From the NCBI GenBank assembly GCA_903879825.1, contig CAIRND010000619.1, forward strand, positions 1 through 40,504: DNA of 40,504 nt. Direction: 5' to 3'. The translations under genes were made by a program, and so were the position numbers. This DNA is from an uncultured Geobacteraceae bacterium (GTDB lineage Bacteria > Desulfobacterota > Desulfuromonadia > Geobacterales > Pseudopelobacteraceae). Shown here one piece after another: positions 1 to 8,000 of this stretch (position 1 is the stretch's first letter; each line of letters starts with the position of its first letter). The notes under the pieces were generated by a model, which was not told the origin of the DNA, did no database searches, and saw nothing but the letters and a program-made list of their open reading frames with translations.

Positions 1-230
1 ATTGAAGAGACACGAACGTATCCAACTTTTTCACCTGTCATTTTATCCCCCGCGAACCTACAGTCATCTAAAAGAGCCGCACAGGATACGGTATGCGACA
101 CTAACGCCTAAAAATCATTGAAACCGATCCCAATGTGGCAGTGGAAGTGTATAAAGTCAAGTAATACTTTAAGGTGTACCCTAAAAATGGCACCTTAACC
201 GCTTTCCCCAGGATAAGACCAATTTTCCGA
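1..230. other. Left-edge non-coding stretch
   Basis: I see no gene here. A short open stretch on the plus strand ends at a TAA near position 164 (last residues roughly IETDPNVAVEVYKVK) but is closed upstream by another stop after about 18 codons, so at most it is the eroded 3' end of a gene I cannot identify. An inverted repeat follows it at 169-198. Confidence 0.4.
169..198. repeat. Inverted repeat, 8-bp arms
   Basis: The arms TTAAGGTG (169-176) and CACCTTAA (191-198) are perfectly complementary around a 14-nt loop. It lies just after the TAA near 164 and upstream of the ArsR-type gene. There is no T-run after either arm, so a classical intrinsic terminator is not supported. It could be a regulator-binding dyad or a relic terminator. 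Confidence 0.4.
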
Positions 231-259
231 TTGACCCACTCTAATTCCGTATATATGGT
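231..259 (+). promoter_or_regulatory. Candidate sigma-70 promoter of the ArsR-type gene
   Basis: TTGACC at 231-236 and TATGGT at 254-259 are separated by 17 bp, a reasonable match to the sigma-70 consensus, and lie just upstream of the ribosome-binding site (TAGGAG) and ATG at 283. ArsR-family repressors usually bind over their own promoter, so this is where an operator would be expected. I do not see a clear long dyad here. Confidence 0.4.
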
Positions 260-282
260 AAACAAAAAGTAGGAGTCGATCT

Positions 283-555
283 ATGTTATTTGATAAAGAG
301 AAGAAGTTTAATGTTGAAGCAGATGTTTTGAAAGTACTTGGTCACCCGATCCGCCTGAAGATTGTTGCAGGTCTCTGTACACGCGAGTGCAATGTAAAGC
401 ATATCTGGGAATGCCTCGGACTGCCTCAGGCAACGGTCTCTCAGCATTTGGCACTACTTAAAAACAAGGGAATAATTGAAGGCAAGCGTGATGGGGTGGA
501 AGTTCACTACAGTGTTATCAATGAATTCGCGAAAAGAATTATAAACTCGTTATGA
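283..555 (+). CDS. ArsR/SmtB-family winged-helix repressor
   Basis: This is a 90-residue winged-helix transcription regulator, the usual size of a minimal ArsR/SmtB protein. The family signature is clear: LGHPIRLKIV at about residues 19-28, a recognition-helix region with QATVSQHLALLK at 49-60, and a wing ending in VEVHYSV at 72-78. Cys32 and Cys36 fall in the helix that carries the metal-binding Cys pair in ArsR-type sensors, and Cys44 is also present, so thiol or metal sensing is possible but the inducer cannot be told. The start is supported by TAGGAG a few bases upstream. It is the only clearly plus-strand gene in the window and has no transporter or oxidoreductase next to it, so its target is not evident from context. 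Confidence 0.9.
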   Translation: MLFDKEKKFNVEADVLKVLGHPIRLKIVAGLCTRECNVKHIWECLGLPQATVSQHLALLKNKGIIEGKRDGVEVHYSVINEFAKRIINSL

Positions 556-1078
556 CCGATGACAGCAGATCGACGAGTCTGGAACTCTTACTTTTTTGCA
601 TGTCAGGCGATAGTCTGCTAAGTGGTTTGGAAAAGTGGACTCATGTTTAAAGTCATTCGAGAAGACACCGACCAGCACGGTGGCGTCTGTACATAGAAGC
701 CGACACCGGTACCCCCCTTGGCCTTCAAGGGATTACGGCGTTTTATCTAATATCAACTTTTAGGCAATAGCTTAGTTTTAAAAAACCTTTGACGTGGGGT
801 ATAAGCCAAGCAAAACATAGCCTTACTGAGTTTTTGTTGGGTCGGCTCGACGACGTTTAAAAAATAACCGCAGTTGCTCTTGCCGTAACGTTTTACATCG
901 TACATCCAAAAGAATCAGACTTTGTCTTACCATCCCCCCCCCAGATCTCCTACAGCAAAACCATCGTCAGGCTGACTATAATTAAAATATATACCTTGAT
1001 ATATTGGCACTGTGCTAATCGCAATCAGAGAGGCAGCATAAGCACTGGGTATTTTGACAAACGATAAGGAGGGACAAG
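556..1078. other. Gene-poor stretch
   Basis: About 520 bases with no convincing reading frame on either strand. It holds a run of nine C near 936, an AT-rich segment near 980-1005 and a short dyad (GGCAC/GTGCT) near 1006-1016. I recognise no gene remnant, RNA or mobile-element end. Confidence 0.5.
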
Positions 1079-1246
1079 ATGATCGACGATAGAATTGCTC
1101 AAACGAAGCATCATCAGCATTGCGAAGTTAGGAAAAAGGTAAATCGTGGTGATATGGCCGGTGCGTACCAAGCTGATGTTGGGTATCTCCGGCTTATTGC
1201 AGACCTGAGACGCAAATTGAATACACCAATACGGGTTGGGTTTTGA
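1079..1246 (+). CDS. Possible small protein, 55 aa
   Basis: An ATG at 1079 is preceded by a near-perfect Shine-Dalgarno sequence (AAGGAGGG, then five bases) and opens 55 codons to a TGA at 1244-1246. The product begins MIDDRIAQTKHHQH and has a mixed charged and aliphatic C-terminal half (YLRLIADLRRKLN) that could be one amphipathic helix. I do not recognise a family. The strong ribosome-binding site is the main support. It is flanked by non-coding DNA and runs opposite to the genes on its right. It may be a real small protein, a remnant, or chance. Confidence 0.35.
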   Translation: MIDDRIAQTKHHQHCEVRKKVNRGDMAGAYQADVGYLRLIADLRRKLNTPIRVGF

Positions 1247-1318
1247 GGTACAAGCGGGACGGAAACCATACATAGCTTTTCTGGTCTGTCAAAAGTTTAG
1301 ATTGGAGCAGCATGGCTA

Positions 1319-1582
1319 TTATTGCCCAACCGTCCAAAATGTAAAATCTGCCATTTCCTTCTTGCACTCAGATGGCATACACGGAATTTCATCAGCTGAA
1401 ATAGCCCCTATGGAACACTCAGTCAGATAAGCATCATGATCAGATTGAATCAACATATTCTCAATTATTTTATTTTGTTCTTCCGTGCAGGCAGGACACA
1501 TACCATGACTCAACAGAGCCTCAAAATGCTCACTGATAAAGGCATCGAAATGATGCCAGTTATTATGATCAACTCAGTTATT
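1319..1582 (-). pseudogene. Cut-off C-terminal tail of the neighbouring response regulator
   Basis: Reading straight on past the stop codon of the response regulator, in the same frame, gives two residues, a second stop (TGA), then a recognisable tail: VDHNNWHHFDAF, ISEHFEALLSHG, MCPAC. This matches the Cys-rich tail common after REC or PAS domains in related bacteria (general form CxYCKKIR..W...E.YI..H....FSHGICPxC). Compared with that form, the two N-terminal Cys have become Gly and Ser, a Lys codon has become TAA and an Arg codon TGA, with no indel needed. The second Cys pair (CPAC) survives. The open frame then continues to about 1319. The tail therefore appears to be recently inactivated by point mutations. 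Confidence 0.75.
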
Positions 1583-2077
1583 TTAGCTATACATCCCGAT
1601 GGGAATGATCCCCTCCAGTTGTTTTACTCGAGCAAGGGCCGCTTCCAGCATTTCTTTTTGGTGCACCATCTGGTTACGCTGTCTCTTTACAGTAGCATCA
1701 CGTTCTTTAAATTCGAGATGGTTGCGTACACGCTGTTTGAGAAGGGCTAAATCCACCGGCTTTGTTATATAGTCATTTCCGCCAATATTAAGCCCTTGCC
1801 GTGTGCCTTCATAGGTATCCAGAGCACTGATAAAAATAACGGGGATATCATCGAATTGGGCACAACCCCTGATGATCTTACAGACTTCGAAGCCATTGAG
1901 ATCCGGCATCATCACGTCAAGAAGTATCAGGTCGGGTGTATGTTTCTTAAGCATGCTGATGGCCTCGTACCCATCCTGCGCGGTAAGAATGTCATACACG
2001 TCCTTGAGTGCTGATGATAAAAGTTGAATATTGACAGGTTCGTCATCCACAACCAGTATGCTTAAACGTTTGTCCAT
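1583..2077 (-). CDS. Single-domain response regulator (truncated tail)
   Basis: A receiver-domain protein. Numbered from the upstream ATG at 2089, it has the acidic pair at 15-16 (VVDDE), the phospho-acceptor Asp58 in LILLDVMMPD and the conserved Lys110 in ITKPVD, so it should be phosphorylatable. I prefer the ATG at 2077 (MDKRLSILVV): the AAGGAGG site abuts the upstream ATG with no spacing but sits 12 bases before this one, and the paralogous receiver at the start of the 676-aa kinase begins at the same point. A coiled segment follows the receiver (MVHQKEMLEAALARVKQLE), then the protein stops at GMYS where relatives continue into a four-Cys tail (see 1319-1582). The receiver is strikingly similar to the N-terminal receiver of the kinase at 2998-5028, indicating duplication. 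Its output mechanism is not evident. Confidence 0.88.
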   Translation of the reverse strand: MDKRLSILVVDDEPVNIQLLSSALKDVYDILTAQDGYEAISMLKKHTPDLILLDVMMPDLNGFEVCKIIRGCAQFDDIPVIFISALDTYEGTRQGLNIGGNDYITKPVDLALLKQRVRNHLEFKERDATVKRQRNQMVHQKEMLEAALARVKQLEGIIPIGMYS

Positions 2078-2242
2078 AAGGCTTTTCATCCTCCTTATTT
2101 AGCGATTGCGCAAACGCCACGGTGACTGCCAGGCTCACTGCACAACGGGTGAACGCCGTGCGAAAAAGCTGTGACAACTCACTCAGCTCGCTAATTCTAC
2201 GTCGGTTTTTTGGGACTCGCTCTTATCGGCCTCTTTTAAACC

Positions 2243-2290
2243 ACAGTAGAGCCAATTTTGGCCGCTGTCTATTAGGGTAAACTCTTAGAA
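2243..2290 (-). promoter_or_regulatory. Promoter with conserved upstream box (copy 1)
   Basis: Read on the minus strand, TAGACA (2266-2271) and TACTGT (2243-2248) are spaced by 17 bp. Immediately upstream of the -35, at 2271-2290, lies the 20-bp box TTCTAAGAGTTTACCCTAAT. The same box, in the same position against a better TTGACA/TATAAA promoter, occurs at 21675-21722 and 25502-25549. The box contains CTAA twice, 13 bp apart, suggesting a directly repeated activator site just upstream of -35. It would drive the response regulator starting at 2077, leaving a leader of about 160 bases. Confidence 0.5.
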
Positions 2291-2374
2291 GTTAATAGTA
2301 TCGATTTTGTCGAGAAGAATTTAGTGAGGGGGGAAGTGTGAATGTGGTCGGAAATATCGATAATCGCACGCGAA

Positions 2375-3013
2375 TCATTCTTCTGAATCATGTTCCATCA
2401 GTTCCGCGACGACCGCCCATCTGGCAAGAATTGCCACGTTTGAGGCACCCAGTTTATTCATTAAATTGTACCGGTGTGCCTCAATGGTCTTCACGGAGAC
2501 CACCATCTGTTCGGCAATTTCTCTGGATGTAGCACCTTTTCCAATCATCAGCAGAACACCCAGTTCTTTCCTGGTAATGTTCCTCGTGCGGAAGATAGCC
2601 TCTTCCTTCTGAAAAGCTGATGTGTCGTGCCGTTGTACAATTAACTCATGGCGTCGAATCCGGCCGATAACAGCAGCAAGCAGTTCATCGGCAGAAAATG
2701 GTTTGGGCAGATAGTCATCGGCTCCTTCTGTCATGCCACGGCGGATTTCGATGCGCTCCCCCAGAGCGGTCACGAAAATAAATGGAATACCAGCAAGTGC
2801 GTTATCACTCTTCAACGATTCCAAAACATAATAGCCATCGGTATCCGGCATCAAAACATCGCACAAAATCAGGTCCGGACGTTGTTTGCGAAGCAGGGCA
2901 AGACCAGATTGCCCATTCGAGGCGGATGAAACCGTAAATCCCTCCATCTGGAGAATTGTTTCCATCATCTCCATGTAAGTGGGATCGTCTTCTATAATCA
3001 ATATGGAGTACAT
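2375..3013 (-). CDS. NarL/LuxR-type response regulator (REC-HTH)
   Basis: A 212-residue two-domain response regulator. The receiver has acidic Asp9-Asp10, phospho-acceptor Asp52 (LILCDVLMPD) and Lys104 (YLPKPFS). After a linker, a LuxR-type helix-turn-helix occupies about residues 145-205, with the typical GKGATSREIAEQM and SVKTIEAHRYNLMNKLG segments. It should bind DNA when phosphorylated. AAGGAG lies just upstream of the ATG, inside the end of the preceding gene, and the two genes overlap by 16 bases. It is thus the last gene of a three-gene translationally coupled unit with the two kinases to its right and is the only DNA-binding output of that unit in the window, making it the likely end point of their phosphorelay. 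Confidence 0.92.
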   Translation of the reverse strand: MYSILIIEDDPTYMEMMETILQMEGFTVSSASNGQSGLALLRKQRPDLILCDVLMPDTDGYYVLESLKSDNALAGIPFIFVTALGERIEIRRGMTEGADDYLPKPFSADELLAAVIGRIRRHELIVQRHDTSAFQKEEAIFRTRNITRKELGVLLMIGKGATSREIAEQMVVSVKTIEAHRYNLMNKLGASNVAILARWAVVAELMEHDSEE

Positions 3014-5028
3014 GAAGTGATCTCCTTATTACCGCTCAGATTGTTATCAATCGGAATTTCAACCCGTATTGTGGTCCCTTCGCCAATTTTGCTGTTCAAC
3101 GATATGGTTCCGCCTATCAGTACCAATGATTCCTGAACAATAGAGAGGCCCAGGCCCAATCCTCGTCGATCTCCAATATTCTGGCAGCGATAGAACGCAT
3201 CAAATAACATCGTCAGGTCCTCTTCCGGAATGCCGATACCCTTGTCGCTGATCTTCAGATGCAACCGGTTATTTTCCCGATGGAGGTACAACGAAACGTA
3301 CCCTCCTGGCGGGGTATAGCGGAAGGAATTGGTCAACAAATTTTCAAGTATCCGCCTGAATAGCGTCTTGTCCAAAAGGATAATTCCGCAGTTTGGATCA
3401 ATCGTAACGTCAAAAACGTGTTTGGCGCCCCAAACCTGTACTATTTCTGCGGCTATAGACTGGCAGAACTCTTCAATGTTTAGAAGGTCAAGAGACTTGG
3501 ACGGTATGCTGGTTCCCGCCTGGATAAACATGATAATCGAGTTGAGCATAGTGCTTAATTGTCGCGCAGCACTCTGGATATGCTCATTCTGCTGGCTCCG
3601 CTTTTCCGGGGTCATACGATCCCAGTAGCGATCAATAATATCGGTGCAGCCGATCAGCAGGCCGAGAGGAGTCCGAAATTCGTGGGCTAACGTGCGCAGT
3701 AAGCGACTCATCGTGCTGTTGGCACTCTTGGTCTCTTCGAGAGCGTTCTGTAATTCATCCAGAATCCTTTTGCGCCAGGTTGTTTCCCGAATCGTGGCGA
3801 TAACCCCGATTATTTTACCATCAGCATCCCGTAAAGGGACACTCAGATCGGAGTTCCATCCCGTTTTTCCCGTTTCTGGAACCGAATAGGGGAAGTCCAT
3901 GGTGGTCGGCAGATCTCCGGCCAGAACCTTTTCCAGACGTTCTATCATGCCAGATGCCTCGACAAACGGGAATAATTCCGACGGATGTTTACCCAAAACT
4001 TTGTCGGCTGCCATTCCGCTCATTTGTTCCATAAAGGGGTTCCAGACCCGATAACGTAAGTTCAGGTCATAGACAATCACACCCTCCTGGGCGCTGTTTA
4101 TGATCTGTTCACTGAATTGGTTTGCTTCTCGCAGTTCCATTTCGGCCTGTTTAAGCTCTGTAATGTCGCGAATGCTTTCAATTACACCTGCAATATTGCC
4201 AGAGTCATCGTGCAGTGGCGAGGCCTTGGCAAAGACCCAGGCTCCCTTGTTTTTGTAGAGTGATTTGCAAAATACTTCTCCCATAAGGGCGTCGCCTGTA
4301 CGAGTAACCTTAGGATAGCAGACCCCTGCCTGCTCACTATTGCCCAAAACCAGATCCATCAAATTTGGCCGCACCTCTCCGTGAAATGGAATGGTGTAGG
4401 CGTTATCCTTTTTACCGAGCATCTCGGCGGCCGGAACACCGGTCATTTTCTCTATGGCGCGGTTCCAGATAATGACACGGCCTTCTTTATTAATAGCCAA
4501 CGTAGCGTCCGGTAAAAAATCAATAACATCTGATAACTGGTTCCGGCTTCTCCGTAATTCGGTCCTTGTCGACCGCAACTGCTCATTTATAAACTCCAGC
4601 TCTTTTTTTTGGAGTACAAGCAGATCTCGCTGTTCCTTTATCAGTGCATTACGCTCTTTCAAGTCAAGATGGTTGCGCACTCGCAGCTTGAGCAGGTCTA
4701 AATCGACTGGTTTTACCAGATAGTCAATACCGCCGGCATTAAGCCCGTGCCGTATAGCGTCATGGGTATCCAACGCACTGAGAAATATAACGGGGATATC
4801 TGAATAGACGGTATTGGCCTTGATTATTTTACAAACCTCGAAGCCATTAATATCCGGCATCATAGCATCAAGGAGAATCAAGTCAGGTGTATGCTCCTTA
4901 AGCTGACTGATGGCATCGTGCCCATTCAGCGCAGTAACTATGTCGTACGAATCTTTAAGCGCAGAGGAAATAAGTCGGATATTGACACGTTCATCATCCA
5001 CAACCAGTATTTTATGTCGTTTATTCAT
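2998..5028 (-). CDS. REC-PAS-PAS histidine kinase
   Basis: A soluble 676-residue kinase with an N-terminal receiver (about 5-120; phospho-Asp in LILLDAMMPD), a coiled linker, PAS 1 (about 165-290), PAS 2 (about 300-425), a HisKA dimerisation domain with the phospho-accepting His in LAHEFRTPLG (about 445-505) and a HATPase domain (about 550-665) with N-box NLLTNSFRYTPPGG, G1 box DKGIGIP and G2 box RGLGLGL. There is no transmembrane segment. A receiver at the front of a kinase suggests it is switched by an upstream kinase, presumably the 1700-aa protein, whose gene end it overlaps by 8 bases (GAGGGA serves as its ribosome-binding site). PAS 1 is nearly the same as PAS 2 of the kinase at 16969-19269, and the receiver is a close paralogue of the regulator at 1583-2077. 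Confidence 0.93.
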   Translation of the reverse strand: MNKRHKILVVDDERVNIRLISSALKDSYDIVTALNGHDAISQLKEHTPDLILLDAMMPDINGFEVCKIIKANTVYSDIPVIFLSALDTHDAIRHGLNAGGIDYLVKPVDLDLLKLRVRNHLDLKERNALIKEQRDLLVLQKKELEFINEQLRSTRTELRRSRNQLSDVIDFLPDATLAINKEGRVIIWNRAIEKMTGVPAAEMLGKKDNAYTIPFHGEVRPNLMDLVLGNSEQAGVCYPKVTRTGDALMGEVFCKSLYKNKGAWVFAKASPLHDDSGNIAGVIESIRDITELKQAEMELREANQFSEQIINSAQEGVIVYDLNLRYRVWNPFMEQMSGMAADKVLGKHPSELFPFVEASGMIERLEKVLAGDLPTTMDFPYSVPETGKTGWNSDLSVPLRDADGKIIGVIATIRETTWRKRILDELQNALEETKSANSTMSRLLRTLAHEFRTPLGLLIGCTDIIDRYWDRMTPEKRSQQNEHIQSAARQLSTMLNSIIMFIQAGTSIPSKSLDLLNIEEFCQSIAAEIVQVWGAKHVFDVTIDPNCGIILLDKTLFRRILENLLTNSFRYTPPGGYVSLYLHRENNRLHLKISDKGIGIPEEDLTMLFDAFYRCQNIGDRRGLGLGLSIVQESLVLIGGTISLNSKIGEGTTIRVEIPIDNNLSGNKEITSCTPY

Positions 5029-8000
5029 TAATTCCCTCGTTCACCATTGCCCCTATAACCCGCTTCATCTCACAAATGAGTTCCCTGCTTTCAAGAGGTT
5101 TGGAAAGATACCCGTCAAAGCCATTTTCCAGGAACCGTTCTTGATCTCCTCGTAACGAGTGGGCTGTCAGAACAATAACCGACTGGTGCAGTGAAGTTTT
5201 TATTTCTTTTCTGCGGATTTCCTTCAGGGCTTCTTCGCCGTCCATTACCGGCATCTGGATGTCCATCAACACAAGATCAAATGTGGCCTTCTCCAGAGCA
5301 GCAAGACATTCTCGACCATCGTAGACAGCATGCGCTTCGTGCCCAAGCTTTTTGAGAAGTGATAGACCAAAATTGACGCTGGTCTGATCGTCTTCGACAA
5401 GCAGTATCCGCAACGGAGGTCCATCCCAGAGCGCGGTAATTATCTGGGGGGAGTCAACAATCACATTCAAACTGTTGGATACTGTAAATGTAAGATTTAT
5501 CCTGAAACAGCTTCCAACTCCGACGGTGCTTTCAACGGAGAGGCTGCCGCCCATGAGTTCTGCCAGACGGTGACTGATGGCGAGACCGAGTCCGGTTCCC
5601 CCGTACTTACGACTTATGGAGCCATCTTCCTGGGTGAATGGTGTGAAAATGCGCTCCAAAAAGTCTCGAGAAATACCGATGCCGGTATCACGCACTGCTA
5701 TCTGTACAAACACTGAATTGTCATTTTGTTCAAGGAGTTGTGTCGAGACCGTAATCTCTCCCATGGGCGTGAACTTGATTGCATTACCCAGGATGTTAAG
5801 GAGAATTTGCTTGACCCGCATCTGGTCTCCCACAAGTATGTTGGGGATATCATCGTCAAGCTCAACATTCAGGCGTAGCCCTTTCCCCTGGGCTACCTGT
5901 CTTTGCATAATGGCAATTTCCTTGATGATTTGCTGTAGGCTGAAATCTGCTAATTCCGCTGTTAACTTTTCTGCCTCGATTTTGGAAAGATCAAGAATGT
6001 CGTTGATGAGGGAGAGCAGATTTTTACCGGACGATCTAAGGGAAGCAACATACTCGTGTTGCTCCTCGGTCAGGTCGGTCATTTCCAGAAGTTGAGTCAT
6101 ACCGTACAGGCCGTTCATGGGAGTGCGGATTTCATGGCTCATGTTGGCTAAAAACTCACTCTTTACGCGGCTGGCGGATTCGGCAGCCAGCTTTGCCTGT
6201 CTCAGCTCACCTTCAAGTTGTTTTAACGCACTGATATCCATGTGCTGTATTACGGCGTTCGTTATCTGTCCTTCAGAACCAAAAACCGGTGATATGGTTG
6301 TCTCAAGAATTGTCTGTGATCTGTTTTTTAGATGCATATTTGTGAGCAGAGAGGTGTCATAGGCAAGGGTAAAGCGTTCTGTCGTGCCTTTATCAAAGAC
6401 ATTCCGGACCTGACCCATAAACCCCTGTTTTTCAACCAGAGGGTCTTTGAAAATGTTATATATGCCAACAATTTCTCCGTCTGTAACATTGAGTTGATTT
6501 CTTAATGCTTGATTAGCCTTGAGGAGAGTGCCTTTGTCATCTGAAACCCACATGCTTACAGGGCTTTGTTCGATGATGCTTTCCTGAAATGCACTTGATT
6601 TCTGTAAGGCGTCCTCTATTCTTTTGCGGGTGGTGATGTCCGTAGCAATGCCCCCTATTATGAAGGTTTCACTCCCCTGTTCATGCAGGTTGGTTGAACG
6701 GTCGTTAAGCCATACCCAGCCCCCGTCAGCATGAAGGAAGCGGTATTCAAGATTGAACGGCATACCCGCTTTGAAGTATTCTATGGCCAATTTCACCTGT
6801 GGCAGATGGTCTGGATGTATCGATTCTTGCCAGCACATCGGATGTTCTAAAAGGTACTCTGGCGAATAACCAAGTACTGTTAGCGTTGCCGGTGAGAAGT
6901 AGATTCCACCATGTGCAGGGTCGAATGAATAGACAATGTCGGGCAGGACATTGATAAGATGGCGATACTTTTCTTCGCTTTCACGCAACTTGCGTTCTAT
7001 CCGCTGGCCCTCGGTGATATCCTGAATGAAACCCAATATTTTGACCGGATTTCCCTTCAGATCTCTTATCAGCCTGGCGATCGAATGTATTATCTTTTGA
7101 GGAGAGCCGTCTGCGGGGTTAACTGCAAATTCAAGATCGTATTGGCTCTCCTCACGTATCAGGTCTTCAAGCGCTTGATGAACACGCTCACGTTCTGGTA
7201 TGCAGGATTCGATGTTTGCTATGGGAAAAAAACCGGCAACTGAAGGAAAACCAAACAAGCGGAGTCCCTCGGCTGACCCCCAAATTTGGTCTGTTTCAAG
7301 GTTGTATATCCAGGAGCCGGTTTTGCCAACCTCCTGCGACAGAGACATCTGCTCTTCGCCTTCCCGAAGAGTTTCTTCCAACTGCTTGCGTTCGGTGATG
7401 TCAGTACATGAACCAATGTAGCCACTAAAAAGGCCTTGTTCGTACGTCGGAGTACCATTATCCAGTAACCAACGATATGTGCCGTCAAATCTTCGCAGGC
7501 GATATTCCATCGAGAACGGCTGACGGTTATCAAAGTTGGTTACATAGGTGTCAAGGCAACTATCAAAATCTTCCGGATGAACGCCTGCCGCCCAGCCGTT
7601 GCCGATTTCTTGCTCCAGTGTACGGCCGGTAAAATCAATCCACACCTTATTGAACCAGGTACAGAGTTTGTCCGTTCCTGAAATCCAGATCAGAACCGGG
7701 GCCGAATTGGCCATGCCTCTGAAGCGCTCCTCACTTTCTCTGAGCTTCCCTTCGATCATTTTGCGTTCGGAAATATCGCGGATTATATGCACCGCCCCTT
7801 CAAAAGTCCCGTCTTCTGCAAACAGTGGCGTAACGCTTATATGTAGGAACTTGTCCTGTTGCGGTTCATACATTTCTACAGAACATTCTTTCCGCTCCTT
7901 CAGACATTTGACGAGCATACACCCGTCACTCGGCTCGTTCAAGCCATGCATCAGGGAGAAGCACTTCATTCCGACCAACTCTTCATTGCTCATTCCAACG

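Noticed and set aside
100..164. Possible C-terminal end of a YCII-like protein (IETDPNVAVEVYKVK)
   Set aside because: Only about 18 open codons with a stop directly upstream; too little to assign.
1004..1025. TGGCAC sequence that might be a sigma-54 promoter
   Set aside because: The required GC at the -12 position is not at the right spacing.
2243..2300. TTCTAAG...ACAG read as a flagellar sigma-28 promoter
   Set aside because: The match to the sigma-28 core is poor, whereas two of the three copies have a near-perfect sigma-70 core directly next to the box.
5577..6095. Long plus-strand open frames opposite the kinase genes
   Set aside because: They mirror conserved kinase codons on the minus strand and show no domain of their own; the same holds for other antisense frames across the window.
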